DNA from: Rhizobacter sp. Root1221
Lineage (GTDB): Bacteria > Pseudomonadota > Gammaproteobacteria > Burkholderiales > Burkholderiaceae_C
Length of the DNA: 56,371 nt
Reading direction: 5' to 3'
NCBI RefSeq assembly: GCF_001425785.1
Contig: NZ_LMDI01000003.1
Location: 45,176-101,546 of the forward strand
Part shown: piece by piece, positions 8,207 to 20,444 of the stretch
Numbering within the stretch: position 1 is the stretch's first letter
Layout of the letters: every line of letters begins with the position of its first letter
Position numbers and translations under genes: made by a program
Notes under the pieces: generated by a model
Databases searched by the model: none
Told to the model about the DNA's origin: nothing
Seen by the model: only the letters and a program-made list of their open reading frames with translations

Positions 8207-9283
8207 TTGAAGGCGGCCTGGTGGCCCGCGGACACGCACGCACCCAGCGCGCGGCAGCGGTGTTCCCGGATCGTGGCGCACCTTCGTGGGCTCGGCAGCC
8301 CGGTGTGCCTGTACACCCCCGGTGACGCCGCCCCGGATGTGCTCGTGCTGTCCGGGCGCTGCGACCCCGACTCGTTGGACCACGCGCTCGACCTGCGCGC
8401 CCGCATGGGCAGCGTGCTCGTGCTGGACCTCTGCCACAACCACTTCTACGTCGAGGACGATCCGGATGGCCGGCTTCAACGGCAGGCCGATGCCGTGCGT
8501 CACGCGGCCGCCAGCGTCGACCTCGTGATCGCGGTGTCGCGGGCCCTCGCCGAAATCGTGCTGGACCAGGCCCCCGGGGTGCGGGCGATCGAGGTGGTGG
8601 CCGATGCGGTCGAACCGCCGAACATCCCGTCGCGCCCGGCATGGCTCACCGAGTGGCGTGCACACCACCACCTCCGCGCGCTGACCCGCTGGCTCGCGGG
8701 TCACCCGGAAGTCACCCACGCGAGCCGGATGGTCTGGTTCGGGGATGACGACGGGCCGGGGCTCGACCTGGGCCTCGCTGGCCTGCGCCGCATCCGTCCC
8801 GACCTCGAGTTGGCGGCCCGCCAGCACGGCCCCTTGAGCCTGACAGTGATCAGCCACAGCGCGACCCGGTTCGCCGAGGTGACCACCGGCTGGACCGTGC
8901 CCACGCGGCATGTGCCCTGGCACTCCACCACGTTCAGCCAGGCCCTGATGGCGCACGGCACGGCACTGGTCCCCAACAACCTCGACCCGTTGACCGTGGG
9001 CAATCCCGCCAACCGCGTGCTGACCGCGTTCGTGCATGGCCTGGCCGTGGTCGGCGACAGCATCCCGAGCTACGCCGAGTTCCGGGACTGCGCGGTGCTC
9101 GACGACTGGGAGACCGGGCTCGGTGCCTACCGGCTCGACACGGCCGGCCGCGAAGCCGACGTGGCCCAGGGCCGCGCCATCGCCACCGGCCGCTTCGGCC
9201 TCGAGGCCGTGGCCCGTCGCTGGCTGGACGTGCTGTCCGCCGTCGGCACTTCCTCCCCCTCTCGCCCCTCGCCCGCCGCATGA
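8207..9283 (+). CDS. Putative glycosyltransferase (GT-B type), function unassigned
   Basis: 358-aa protein starting at TTG 8207; the start is supported by a strong AGGAGG ending 6 nt upstream, and no in-frame ATG lies nearby. I see a Rossmann-like N-terminal half (DVLVLSGRC, GSVLVLDLCHNHFY, VDLVIAVSRALAEIV) and a C-terminal half with SLTVISHS, HGTALVPNNLDP and AFVHGLAVVGDSIPSYAEF. The order resembles GT-B enzymes, with a nucleotide-sugar site in the second half, but the classic E-x7-E motif is not clear. It overlaps the following gene by 4 nt (ATGA), so the two are translationally coupled. The assignment is by fold-like pattern and context. Confidence 0.6.
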   Translation: MKAAWWPADTHAPSARQRCSRIVAHLRGLGSPVCLYTPGDAAPDVLVLSGRCDPDSLDHALDLRARMGSVLVLDLCHNHFYVEDDPDGRLQRQADAVRHAAASVDLVIAVSRALAEIVLDQAPGVRAIEVVADAVEPPNIPSRPAWLTEWRAHHHLRALTRWLAGHPEVTHASRMVWFGDDDGPGLDLGLAGLRRIRPDLELAARQHGPLSLTVISHSATRFAEVTTGWTVPTRHVPWHSTTFSQALMAHGTALVPNNLDPLTVGNPANRVLTAFVHGLAVVGDSIPSYAEFRDCAVLDDWETGLGAYRLDTAGREADVAQGRAIATGRFGLEAVARRWLDVLSAVGTSSPSRPSPAA

Positions 9284-10707
9284 AACACTTCTTCGACTGG
9301 TTTGCCGCCGAAGGCCTTGCCCAGGCCCACTGGCTGATCCTCGGCAAGGGGCCATCGTTCAGCCAGTTCCGCACACGCCCGGACGTCGCGAACTACCGCC
9401 TGTTGAGCCTCAACCACGTGGTGCGCGAAGGCCCCGTGGCCATCGCGCACATGATCGACATCGACGTGGCGTTCGACTGCGCCGACGCCATCGAGGCGAA
9501 CGCCGGCGTGCTGGTGATGCCCTGGTACCCGCACGTCAAGAACCTCGTCGGCACGAAGACGCTGGCGCAGTGGACGGCGGAGACGCCGTCGCTGCAACGC
9601 CTGGCCGATGCCGGGCGGCTGCTCTGGTACGACCTGTCCACCAGCAAGCAGCGCCATGGCCCCGGCCCGCTCGTGCGCGCCGCGGCGTTCAGCAGCGAAG
9701 CCGCGCTGAACCTGCTGGCCACGGCGGGCGTCAAGGTGGTCCGTTCGCTGGGCATCGACGGCGGCACGTCGTACGACGGCCGCTTCGCCGACCTGAAGGA
9801 CACCACGCGGCTGAACAACGGCCAGCCGAGCTACAACGTCCAGTTCCAAGGTTTTGCACGCACCATCATGTCCACCCGCATCGACTACGCCCCGCTCGAC
9901 CTGCAAAGCCCCATCCGTGTCTACGTCGGCAGCGAAGAGGCCCAGATGCTGTCGGTGAAGGTGCTCGAACACTCCATCCGCCGGCACGCCAGCATGTCGG
10001 TCGAGGTGTTTCCGTTGCACCGGGCGGACATCACGTTCGCACAGCCGAAGGACCCCAGGAACTGGCCGCGCACGCCGTTTTCGTTCCAGCGGTTCACCAT
10101 CCCGCAGCTGGCCGGCCACCAGGGCCGCGCCATCTACCTCGACTCGGACATGCTGGTGTTCCGCGACATCCGCGAACTCTGGACACTGCCGTTCGACGGC
10201 GCCGACCTGCTCGCCGCCCGTTCGGCCGACCACACCGCGCGCCGCCCCCAGTTCAGCGTGATGCTGCTGGATTGCGAGCGGCTGAAGTGGGATCCGGCCT
10301 CGGTGGTCGAATCGCTGGATTCGGGCCGCCTCGACTACGAGCGGCTCATGTACGACATGGCGCTCGCGTCCGAGGTGCGCGCCGGCATCGACCCGGAATG
10401 GAACTCGCTCGAACACCACGAGCCCGGCCGCACCGCGCTGCTCCACTACACCGACATGAGCACGCAGCCGTGGGTGTATGCCCGCAATCGCCATGGCCGG
10501 CTCTGGATGCGCGAGCTGCTGTCGGCCGTGGACGACGGGTTCATCTCGGTCGACGAGATCCGCGACCACGTGGAACGCCAATGGGTGCGCCCGTCGCTGC
10601 TCAAGCAGGTGCTGGCCCACAAGGAGCGGCTGTCGCCGCTGTCGGGCTGGGGCTGGCTGGACGACCGGCGTTTCGTGGCGCCCTACCGCAGCATCAAGCG
10701 GGCCTGA
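9280..10707 (+). CDS. Bifunctional-looking protein: DUF115/MAF-like N-domain plus GT8-like glycosyltransferase
   Basis: 475-aa protein that appears to be two domains. Residues 1-200 begin WLILGKGPSF and include RLLSLNHVV, IAHMIDIDV and VVRSLGIDGGTSY, a Rossmann pattern like the DUF115/motility-accessory-factor and CstI-type sialyltransferases. Residues 210-475 begin IRVYVGSEEAQMLSVKVLEHSI and contain RAIYLDSDMLVFRDI (the DXD motif of GT8), FSVMLLDCERL and LLHYTDMSTQPW, typical of GT8/GT24-like enzymes. It is coupled to the upstream gene by a 4-nt overlap and ends 16 nt from the convergent rng. I infer surface-glycan biosynthesis from the context; no substrate can be named. Confidence 0.65.
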   Translation: MKHFFDWFAAEGLAQAHWLILGKGPSFSQFRTRPDVANYRLLSLNHVVREGPVAIAHMIDIDVAFDCADAIEANAGVLVMPWYPHVKNLVGTKTLAQWTAETPSLQRLADAGRLLWYDLSTSKQRHGPGPLVRAAAFSSEAALNLLATAGVKVVRSLGIDGGTSYDGRFADLKDTTRLNNGQPSYNVQFQGFARTIMSTRIDYAPLDLQSPIRVYVGSEEAQMLSVKVLEHSIRRHASMSVEVFPLHRADITFAQPKDPRNWPRTPFSFQRFTIPQLAGHQGRAIYLDSDMLVFRDIRELWTLPFDGADLLAARSADHTARRPQFSVMLLDCERLKWDPASVVESLDSGRLDYERLMYDMALASEVRAGIDPEWNSLEHHEPGRTALLHYTDMSTQPWVYARNRHGRLWMRELLSAVDDGFISVDEIRDHVERQWVRPSLLKQVLAHKERLSPLSGWGWLDDRRFVAPYRSIKRA

Positions 10708-10723
10708 GCGCCGCCATCACCCA

Positions 10724-12217
<1,494 letters not shown>

Positions 12218-12246
12218 TGGAGAACGGGGTGTCCGGTGAGGCCGCG

Positions 12247-12864
12247 TCAGGCCGACGCGGCGGGGAAGCGCAAGCCTGCCTGCCGAAGCAGTTCTGCCGT
12301 CTCGTACAAAGGCAAACCCATGATAGCGGAGTAGCTGCCTTCGATCCGCGAGATCCAGGCCGCGGCGGCACTCTGGATCGCATAGGCACCGGCCTTGCCG
12401 AACGGTTCACCGCTGGCCACGTAGGTGGCGATCTCGTCGGCCGCCACGGAGGCCATGTGCACCTTCGACACGTTGACGGCGATGGCCTCGAACGCACCAT
12501 GGGCCACCGCCACCGCGGTGATCACGCGGTGGGTGTGGCCCGACAGCTTGGACAACGTGCGTTGTGCATCGGCCGCGTCGGCCGGTTTGCCCAGGATGCG
12601 GCGCCCGAGGGCCACCGTGGTGTCGGCGCACAGGATGGGCGCGGGGGCGAGGCCCCGTGCCGTCCAGCGCGCGCGGGCGGCGCCGAGCTTGGCCCGCGTG
12701 ACCCGCGCCACGTAGTCTTCCGGGCGTTCGCCCGCACGTTCGGCCTCGAGGGCCTCGGTGTCCTCGTCGGGGTCGGCCAGCAGCATCTCGTGCCGCACGC
12801 CGATCTGCTCGAGCAGCTGGCGCCGGCGGGGGCTTTGCGAGGCAAGGTAGATGAAGTCGGTCAT
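12247..12864 (-). CDS. maf: Maf-like nucleoside triphosphate pyrophosphatase (YhdE type)
   Basis: House-cleaning enzyme of 205 aa that hydrolyses dTTP/UTP or modified nucleotides to monophosphates. The N-terminal LASQSPRRRQLL is the family signature, followed by the substrate/metal site PEDYVARVTRAKL, LCADTTVALG (catalytic Asp) and the LSGHTHRVITAVAV strand. Subfamily YhdE is suggested by length and motifs; I cannot separate dTTPase from m7GTPase activity with certainty. It lies in the rlmH-maf-rng run, 16 nt after rlmH. Confidence 0.92.
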   Translation of the reverse strand: MTDFIYLASQSPRRRQLLEQIGVRHEMLLADPDEDTEALEAERAGERPEDYVARVTRAKLGAARARWTARGLAPAPILCADTTVALGRRILGKPADAADAQRTLSKLSGHTHRVITAVAVAHGAFEAIAVNVSKVHMASVAADEIATYVASGEPFGKAGAYAIQSAAAAWISRIEGSYSAIMGLPLYETAELLRQAGLRFPAASA

Positions 12865-12880
12865 GGGGGCGCCGGGCCGC

Positions 12881-13348
12881 TCACTCCCGGTGATAGGGGT
12901 GGTTCACCAGCACGGTCCATGCACGGTACAGCGCTTCGGCGAGCAGCACACGCACAAATGCATGAGGCAGCGTGAGATCGGACAGGCGCAGGGTTTCATC
13001 GGCGGTGGCCTTCAGGGCCGGGTCGAGCCCGTCGGGGCCACCAATGAGAAGCGCCACGTCACGGCCATCGTGCTGCCAGGCCTCCATGCGGGCGGCCAAC
13101 TGCACGGTGGTCAGGCGGGTGCCGCGTTCGTCCAGCACGACGCGCCGCACACCTTTCGGCAATGCGGCCTCCAGGCGGGTGGCCTCCGCGGCCATCAGCT
13201 GTTCGGCCGTCTTCGAGCCGCGGGCTTCCGCCTTGACGGCCTTCAGCTCCAGGCGCATTTCCGGTGGAAAGCGCTTGGCGAAGTCGTCGTAGGCGGTTTC
13301 CGCCCACGACGGCTGCCGCTGCCCGACCGCGGCGAGCAGCAGCTTCAC
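12881..13348 (-). CDS. rlmH: 23S rRNA (pseudouridine1915-N3)-methyltransferase RlmH
   Basis: SPOUT-class methyltransferase acting on 70S ribosomes, 155 aa, the exact family size. The knot includes [12 protein letters not shown] (SAM binding) and the C-terminal [20 protein letters not shown] and NHPYHRE, which are almost invariant in the family. The start is GTG, overlapping the rsfS stop by 4 nt (GTGA), so translation is coupled. The rsfS-rlmH pairing is conserved widely in bacteria. Confidence 0.96.
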   Translation of the reverse strand: MKLLLAAVGQRQPSWAETAYDDFAKRFPPEMRLELKAVKAEARGSKTAEQLMAAEATRLEAALPKGVRRVVLDERGTRLTTVQLAARMEAWQHDGRDVALLIGGPDGLDPALKATADETLRLSDLTLPHAFVRVLLAEALYRAWTVLVNHPYHRE

Positions 13349-14097
13349 TTGCGGGCGGCAGGCTTCTTGGCCGGGGCCTTCTTCGCGGCCACCGGCGTGG
13401 ACTTCACCCCGGTGGTGCGCGTGACGCCGGCCTTCGGCGCCGCGGCCTTCCTGGCCACGACCTTCTTGGCCGCCACCTTCTTGGCGGGCGCCTTCTTGGC
13501 CACCGGCTCGTTGACCTTCATCGTGCGCACCGGTGCCGCCGCCTTTTTCGCGGCGACCTTCTTGGCCGGTGCAGCCTTCGCTGGAGCGGCCTTGGCCGGG
13601 GCTGCCTTCTTCGCCGCCACCTTCTTGGCTGCGGGTTCAGCAGCCTTGGCCGGGGCCTTCTTGGCAGCGGCCTTCTTGGCAGCGGCCTTCTTGGCTGGCG
13701 CCTTCTTGGCCGCGGGTGCCGGCTCCTCGGCCTTGACGAGCTTGGTGCTGCGTTCGGTCTTGTTGAGCTTGACCGGTTTGTCGCCCCAGATTTCCTCGAG
13801 GTGGTAGTACTCGCGGATGGTGGGTTGCATCACGTGCACGACGGCAGCGCCGCAGTCCACGATGATCCATTCGCCGTTCACCTCGCCCTCGGTGCGGGGC
13901 ACCTTGAAGCCTTCGGCTTTGACCGCATCCCGCACGCTGGCAGCAAGTGCCTTGGTTTGCCGGTTCGAGGTGCCCGAAGCAATGATCACGCGCTCGAAGA
14001 GCGGCGAAAGGTGTTCGGTGTCAAAGACGGCGATGTCCTGGGCCTTGACGTCTTCAAGGCCATCGACGATGGCGCGCTGCAGTTTTCGGATGTCCAT
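13345..14097 (-). CDS. rsfS: Ribosome silencing factor RsfS with a long histone-H1-like tail
   Basis: RsfS binds uL14 and blocks 50S-30S joining in stationary phase. The conserved domain spans about residues 1-118 ([56 protein letters not shown]). It is followed by about 125 residues made almost only of Lys, Ala, Pro and Val in [10 protein letters not shown]-type repeats, bringing the protein to 250 aa where usual RsfS is 105-130 aa. The tail resembles the AlgP/histone H1-like tails that bind nucleic acid. The DNA of the tail is a codon-level repeat rich in cttcttggc. It abuts nadD with no gap and overlaps rlmH by 4 nt. Confidence 0.94.
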   Translation of the reverse strand: MDIRKLQRAIVDGLEDVKAQDIAVFDTEHLSPLFERVIIASGTSNRQTKALAASVRDAVKAEGFKVPRTEGEVNGEWIIVDCGAAVVHVMQPTIREYYHLEEIWGDKPVKLNKTERSTKLVKAEEPAPAAKKAPAKKAAAKKAAAKKAPAKAAEPAAKKVAAKKAAPAKAAPAKAAPAKKVAAKKAAAPVRTMKVNEPVAKKAPAKKVAAKKVVARKAAAPKAGVTRTTGVKSTPVAAKKAPAKKPAARK

Positions 14098-14691
14098 TCA
14101 GCTCCCGTGGGTTCCTCGATAGAGGTGGTGTAGGTCAATATAGCGCGCCACGGCGGCAGGCACCAGCGCATCTACGCGCTGTCCGGCCGCCACCTGGGCG
14201 CGAATGTGGGTGGACGAGATGTCCATCATGGGGAGCGCCACCGCCTGGTGGGCTACCTGCTCGACTTCGGGACTCGCCTGCAACGGCGCCCCGGGCCGGT
14301 TGGCGACCGCAAGTGTCACACGCTCCAGCAACTTCTGCCAGCCGAGCCACGTGTGGAGGCCCGCGTACTGGTCCTGGCCGATGATCAGGAACCACTCTGC
14401 GCCCGGCTGCGCGGCCTGAAGCTCCCGCACCGTGTCATAGGTGTAGCTGGCGCCGCTGCGGTCGATTTCGCAGCGGTCCAGCACGAACCGGGGTTCGTCG
14501 GCGATGGCAAGGGCCACCATCGCCGCCCGGTGGGTGGCGGACGTGAGCGACCGGGCCTTCTGCCACGGCCGGCCCGCGGGGACCCAGTGCACCTCGTCGA
14601 GCTGCAGCTGGTCGAGCGCCACCCGGGCCAGCGTCACGTGGGCCAGGTGAACGGGGTCGAACGTGCCGCCGAAGAGGCCGATGCGTTTCAA
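14098..14691 (-). CDS. nadD: Nicotinate-nucleotide adenylyltransferase
   Basis: Adenylates nicotinate mononucleotide in NAD synthesis. The 197-aa protein opens with [15 protein letters not shown] (the nucleotidyltransferase HxGH-type motif), has [26 protein letters not shown] and the C-terminal ISSTHIR loop. The start codon is TTG, overlapping the hemF stop by 4 nt, with a GAGGGA about 6 nt upstream. The nadD-rsfS-rlmH order is the conserved one. Confidence 0.95.
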   Translation of the reverse strand: MKRIGLFGGTFDPVHLAHVTLARVALDQLQLDEVHWVPAGRPWQKARSLTSATHRAAMVALAIADEPRFVLDRCEIDRSGASYTYDTVRELQAAQPGAEWFLIIGQDQYAGLHTWLGWQKLLERVTLAVANRPGAPLQASPEVEQVAHQAVALPMMDISSTHIRAQVAAGQRVDALVPAAVARYIDLHHLYRGTHGS

Positions 14692-15611
14692 CGCGATCCC
14701 TCGTCCGCCCAGGGGCGCGGACGCAGGAAGTCCGAGTACAGCCGCGCCTCCGGCGTGCCGGGCTCAGGCGCCCAGTTGTACCGCCAGGTCACGACCGGCG
14801 GCATCGACATCAGGATGGACTCGGTGCGGCCACCCGATTGCAGGCCGAACAACGTGCCCCGGTCGAAGACCAGGTTGAACTCGACGTAACGGCCGCGGCG
14901 GTAGGTCTGGAAGTCGCGTTCGCGTTCCCCGTGGGGCATCGCCTTTCGGCGCTGCACGATGGGCAGGTAGGCACCCAGGAGTGCGTCGCCCACCGCGCGG
15001 GTCACCGCAAAGCCGTTGTCGAAGCCGCCGTCGGTGAAATCGTCGAAGAACACACCACCGATGCCGCGCGGCTCGTTGCGGTGCTTGAGGAAGAAATAGT
15101 CGTCGCACCACTGCTTGAAGCGCGGGTACAGCGTGTCGCCGAACGGGGCGAGCGCGTCGCGGTTCACCCGGTGGAAGTGCGCGGCGTCTTCCTCGAAGCC
15201 GTAGTACGGCGTGAGGTCCATGCCGCCGCCGAACCACACCACGGGCTCCCGCCCGGCCGGCAGCGCGGCGAACATGCGCACGTTCATGTGCACCGTGGGC
15301 ACATACGGGTTGCGCGGGTGGAACACAAGCGACACCCCCATGGCCTCGAACGGCGCGCCCGCCAGTTCGGGCCGGTGGGCGGTGGCCGACGGGGGCATGG
15401 TGCGCCCGCGCACGTGCGAGAAGTTGCAGCCGCCGCGCTCGAGCAGCGTGCCGTTCTCGATGAGCCGCGAACGGCCGTCGCCCTCGAGCGGGCCACCCGG
15501 CTCGCGCGCCCAGGCGTCGGTGGCGAAGGTGTCGCCGCCTTCGGCCTCCAGCGCCGCGACGATGCGGTCCTGCAGGCCGAGCAGGTACTGGCGAACGGCA
15601 GAGAAGTCCAT
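14688..15611 (-). CDS. hemF: Aerobic coproporphyrinogen III oxidase HemF
   Basis: Oxygen-dependent decarboxylase that makes protoporphyrinogen IX in haem synthesis; 307 aa, family size about 300. Clear motifs are [75 protein letters not shown] (shown in the sequence from 15040 to 15180) and [26 protein letters not shown] 15611 was chosen because it starts just before the conserved helix; upstream codons belong to purD read in another frame. purD ends 8 nt before it. Confidence 0.96.
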   Translation of the reverse strand: MDFSAVRQYLLGLQDRIVAALEAEGGDTFATDAWAREPGGPLEGDGRSRLIENGTLLERGGCNFSHVRGRTMPPSATAHRPELAGAPFEAMGVSLVFHPRNPYVPTVHMNVRMFAALPAGREPVVWFGGGMDLTPYYGFEEDAAHFHRVNRDALAPFGDTLYPRFKQWCDDYFFLKHRNEPRGIGGVFFDDFTDGGFDNGFAVTRAVGDALLGAYLPIVQRRKAMPHGERERDFQTYRRGRYVEFNLVFDRGTLFGLQSGGRTESILMSMPPVVTWRYNWAPEPGTPEARLYSDFLRPRPWADEGSR

Positions 15612-15619
15612 GCGGTGGT

Positions 15620-16912
15620 TCAGCGCGGTTTGATGGCGCGGTGGCCGATGTCGCGGCGGAACTGCGCGCCGTCGAAGTGGATGCCCTGCAGCACGTCGTA
15701 CGCGCGTTGCTGGGCCATTTTCACCGAGTCGCCAAGGGCGGTGACACACAGCACCCGGCCGCCGGCAGACGCGGTGCTGCCCTTGCCTGCCGGCGTGGTA
15801 CCGGCGTGGAAGACCATCGCATCGGGCAGTTCGGCCGGCAGGCCGGTGATGTCGTCACCCTTGCGCGGCGTGAGCGGGTAGCCGTGGGCGGCCATCACGA
15901 CACCCAGCGCGACACGGCGGTCCCACTGCAGTTCGACCTGGTCCAGCGTGCCGTCGGTGGCGTGCAGGAAGACGTCCACCAGGTCGCTCTTGAGCCGCAT
16001 CATGATGGGCTGCGTTTCCGGGTCGCCCATGCGGGTGTTGAACTCGAGCGTCTTGGGCACGCCGTCGTCGTCGATCATCAGGCCGGCGTACAGGAAGCCC
16101 GTGAACGGGATGCCGTCGCGCGCCATGCCGGCGATGGTGGGCAGGATGATGTCCTGCATGGCCCGGGCGTGCACGTTGGGCGTGACCACCGGGGCGGGTG
16201 AATACGCACCCATGCCGCCGGTGTTGGGGCCTTCGTCGCCATCGAGCAGGCGCTTGTGATCCTGGCTGGTGGCGAGCGGCAGCACGTTCTTGCCATCGCA
16301 CAGCACGATGAAGCTGGCTTCCTCGCCGCGCAGGAATTCCTCGATCACGACGCGCGCGCCGCCGGCGTTGTGCTGCACGCCGAGCTTGTTGTCGTCGCCG
16401 GCGAGCATCCAGTCGACGGCCTCATGGGCCTCGGCCAGCGTCATGGCCACTACCACCCCCTTGCCCGCCGCCAGGCCGTCGGCCTTCACGACGATGGGCG
16501 CGCCGATGCGGTCCACGTACGCGTGCGCGGCGGCCACGTCGGTGAACGTGTCGTAGGCGGCGGTGGGGATCGCGTGGCGCTTCATGAAGTCCTTCGCGAA
16601 GGCCTTCGAGCTTTCGAGCTGCGCCGCGGCCCGCGTGGGGCCGAAGATGCGCAGGCCGCGGGCCCGGAATTCGTCGACCACGCCAGCGGCCAGCGGCGCC
16701 TCGGGGCCCACCACGGTGAGACCGATCTTCTCGGCCTCGGCGTAGTCGGCGAGCGCCTTGACGTCGGTGATGGCGACGTTGCGCAAGTTCGGGTCGAGCG
16801 CGGTGCCACCGTTGCCGGGGGCCACATGGACGGCCTGGACGCGCGGGGATTGCGCCAGCTTCCAGGCCAGCGCATGTTCGCGGCCACCCGAGCCGATCAC
16901 GAGAATTTTCAT
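15620..16912 (-). CDS. purD: Phosphoribosylamine--glycine ligase (GARS)
   Basis: ATP-grasp ligase of purine synthesis, 430 aa. The N-terminal [19 protein letters not shown] marks the start and the GAR-synthetase N-domain; then come VVGPEAPL, the ATP-grasp region [17 protein letters not shown], the metal-binding [14 protein letters not shown] and the C-domain [11 protein letters not shown]. The start at 16912 is fixed by this N-terminus; the longer frame upstream has no homologous sequence. It lies in the yebC-purD-hemF run, a common Burkholderiales order (47 nt after yebC). Confidence 0.97.
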   Translation of the reverse strand: MKILVIGSGGREHALAWKLAQSPRVQAVHVAPGNGGTALDPNLRNVAITDVKALADYAEAEKIGLTVVGPEAPLAAGVVDEFRARGLRIFGPTRAAAQLESSKAFAKDFMKRHAIPTAAYDTFTDVAAAHAYVDRIGAPIVVKADGLAAGKGVVVAMTLAEAHEAVDWMLAGDDNKLGVQHNAGGARVVIEEFLRGEEASFIVLCDGKNVLPLATSQDHKRLLDGDEGPNTGGMGAYSPAPVVTPNVHARAMQDIILPTIAGMARDGIPFTGFLYAGLMIDDDGVPKTLEFNTRMGDPETQPIMMRLKSDLVDVFLHATDGTLDQVELQWDRRVALGVVMAAHGYPLTPRKGDDITGLPAELPDAMVFHAGTTPAGKGSTASAGGRVLCVTALGDSVKMAQQRAYDVLQGIHFDGAQFRRDIGHRAIKPR

Positions 16913-16959
16913 GGGGTCACCAGTGTGTCTTGCTTGGTCGATCGGTGTGTCGTGTGCCG

Positions 16960-17682
16960 TCACGGCAGCACGGCGTTGTGGAAGACGTCCTGGGTGTCGT
17001 CGAGGTCTTCCATCATGTCGAGCAGTTTCTGCATGCGGGCCGCGTCCTCGCCTTCGAGTTCGACGTTGTTTTCCGCGCGCATCGTCACCTCGGCCACGTC
17101 GGCCTTGAACCCGGCGGCCTCCAGCGCGGCCTGCACGGCTTCGAAGCCGGTGGGAGGGGTCAGCACCTCGATGGCGCCGTCGTCGTCGGTGACGACGTCG
17201 TCGGCGCCGGCGTCGAGTGCCACTTCCATGATCTTGTCCTCATCGGCGCCCGGTGCGAACACCAGTTGCCCGACGTGCTTGAACTGGAACGCCACCGACC
17301 CTTCGGTGCCCAGGTTGCCGCCGTACTTGCTGAACATGTGGCGCACTTCCGCCACCGTCCGGACGCGATTGTCGGTCATGCAGTCGATGATGATGGCCGC
17401 GCCGCCGATGCCGTAGCCCTCGTAGCGCACTTCCTCGTACGACGAGCCCTCCAGGTTGCCGGTGGCCTTGTCGATGTTTTTCTTGACGGTGTCGAGCGGC
17501 AGGTTGACCGCCTTGGCCTTCTCGATGGCCAGGCGCAGGCGCGGGTTCTCCTTCGGGTCACCCCCGCCGTGGCGGGCGGCGACGATGATCTCGCGGATCA
17601 CGCGCGTCCACAGCTTGCCGCGCTTTTCATCCTGACGCCCCTTGCGGTGCTGGATGTTGGCCCATTTGGAATGTCCGGCCAT
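16960..17682 (-). CDS. yebC: YebC/PmpR family protein (translation or transcription regulator)
   Basis: 240-aa member of the YebC/TACO1 family with the invariant N-terminus [18 protein letters not shown] and the [17 protein letters not shown] and GPGG-type central region ([14 protein letters not shown]). YebC proteins were annotated as DNA-binding regulators; recent work on the family connects them with translation through proline stretches. Which applies here cannot be read from sequence. It is first in the minus-strand housekeeping run and is divergent from the HerA-like gene, 134 nt away. Confidence 0.95.
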   Translation of the reverse strand: MAGHSKWANIQHRKGRQDEKRGKLWTRVIREIIVAARHGGGDPKENPRLRLAIEKAKAVNLPLDTVKKNIDKATGNLEGSSYEEVRYEGYGIGGAAIIIDCMTDNRVRTVAEVRHMFSKYGGNLGTEGSVAFQFKHVGQLVFAPGADEDKIMEVALDAGADDVVTDDDGAIEVLTPPTGFEAVQAALEAAGFKADVAEVTMRAENNVELEGEDAARMQKLLDMMEDLDDTQDVFHNAVLP

Positions 17683-17816
17683 GAAGGCTCCTCGTGCGGG
17701 CCGTTCCGGGGAGGATTGCTCCCGCCGGCGGCCACTCTGGTGTTCTGAAAAATCAGGGGGTCTTGCGAATAGACTGTGATTTTATAGCCCCCGCACCCAC
17801 TCCCCGGAGCACCGAC

Positions 17817-19355
<1,539 letters not shown>

Positions 19356-19462
19356 AAAACGAAGCAAGCGAAGCGCCAGATCAAGCCACCCGCGAGGACC
19401 GGCTCCGCCGGCCGACCCGGGGTCGCCCCCTGGGGGCAGGAGGCGAACAGCCGACTGGGGGG
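19356..19462. repeat. Convergent intergenic spacer with a GC-rich palindromic repeat
   Basis: The 107-bp gap between convergent genes holds GCCCCCTGGGGGC (19425-19437) inside a longer GC-rich stretch with AAGCGAAGCG and GGCTCCGCCGGCC. This kind of C5/G5 palindrome recurs between genes in Comamonadaceae-type genomes. No T-run follows, so it is not a classical terminator in either direction, though it could still fold. Confidence 0.5.
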
Positions 19463-20395
19463 CTAATAGACCTCAGGGACGACGATCTCTTGGGGCACCG
19501 GCTGCCGCTGATAGTCCTCCCGCCGCTCCCGCTTCGGCAACACCACCGACGGATGCTCCGTCTCCTGGTACGGCATCTGGCCCAGCAGATGGTGGATGCA
19601 ATTGAGGCGGGCCTTCTTCTTGTCCACCGCCTGCACCACCCACCAGGGGGCCTCCGGGATGTGCGTGCGCTCGAGCATCACTTCCTTGGCCTTGGTGTAG
19701 TCCTCCCAGCGGCGGCGGCTTTCCAGGTCCATCGGGCTCAGCTTCCATTGCTTGAGCGGGTCCTGGATGCGGCCGAGGAAGCGCGAGTGCTGCTCCTCGT
19801 CGGAGATCGAGAACCAGTACTTGATGACCTGGATGCCCGAGCGCACCAGCATGCGCTCGAACTCGGGCACGGAGCGGAAGAATTCCTCGTACTGGTCGTC
19901 GGTGCAGAACCCCATGACCCGTTCGACACCTGCACGGTTGTACCAGCTGCGGTCGAACAGCACGATCTCGCCGGCCGCAGGCAGGTGCGACACGTAGCGC
20001 TGGAAGTACCACTGCGTGCGCTCGCGGTCGTTCGGTGCCGGCAGCGCGGCCACGCGGCACACGCGCGGGTTCAGGCGCTGCGTGATGCGCTTGATGACCC
20101 CGCCCTTGCCTGCGGCATCGCGCCCCTCGAACAGGATCACGACCTTGTGCCGGCTCGACACCACCCAGTCCTGCAGCTTGACCAGTTCCCCCTGCAGGCG
20201 GAACAGTTCCCGGAAATAGCGCTGGCGGTTCTCGCGGTACTCGTCGGAGCGGTGCACCCCGCCCTCGCCGGCATAGGCCTCGAGGGCGCGGTCGTCGAGT
20301 TCGAGCTCCAGCTCCTCGTCGTAGCTGTCGATCAGGTCGTCCTGGAGCCGCTGCAGCAGCGCATCGTCTTGGGTGGTCACGGGCAGATGGGGCAA
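19463..20395 (-). CDS. ppk2: Polyphosphate kinase 2 (PPK2)
   Basis: PPK2 uses polyphosphate to phosphorylate nucleoside diphosphates (class I). The 310-aa protein has Walker A EGRDAAGKGG (90-99), the lid-type RITQRLNPRVCRVAALPAP and the DRSWYNRAGVERVMGF Walker B region, and FSISDEEQHSRFLGRIQDPLKQWKLS (visible around 19740-19820) as in single-domain class I enzymes. The longest frame starts with TTG at 20395; a GTG at 20380 is an alternative, and neither has a clear Shine-Dalgarno. The N-terminal 50 residues are very acidic. It stands alone between the HerA-like gene and a peptidase. Confidence 0.93.
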   Translation of the reverse strand: MPHLPVTTQDDALLQRLQDDLIDSYDEELELELDDRALEAYAGEGGVHRSDEYRENRQRYFRELFRLQGELVKLQDWVVSSRHKVVILFEGRDAAGKGGVIKRITQRLNPRVCRVAALPAPNDRERTQWYFQRYVSHLPAAGEIVLFDRSWYNRAGVERVMGFCTDDQYEEFFRSVPEFERMLVRSGIQVIKYWFSISDEEQHSRFLGRIQDPLKQWKLSPMDLESRRRWEDYTKAKEVMLERTHIPEAPWWVVQAVDKKKARLNCIHHLLGQMPYQETEHPSVVLPKRERREDYQRQPVPQEIVVPEVY

Positions 20396-20444
20396 AGCGA
20401 AAGTACCGCCACCCTAACCGCTGCCCGTGGCAATTTCGTGAAGG

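Noticed and set aside
6866-9355. 829-codon minus-strand frame over the glycosyltransferases
   Set aside because: Antisense to three convincing glycosyltransferase genes; no domain, Gly/Arg/His-rich shadow.
13350-13730. Repeated cttcttggc units suspected as a CRISPR or minisatellite
   Set aside because: The units are irregular and are codons of the Lys/Ala tail of RsfS; there are no constant repeats with unique spacers.
15612-16959. Riboswitch or attenuator near purD and hemF
   Set aside because: The gaps are only 8 and 47 nt with no room for a structured leader.
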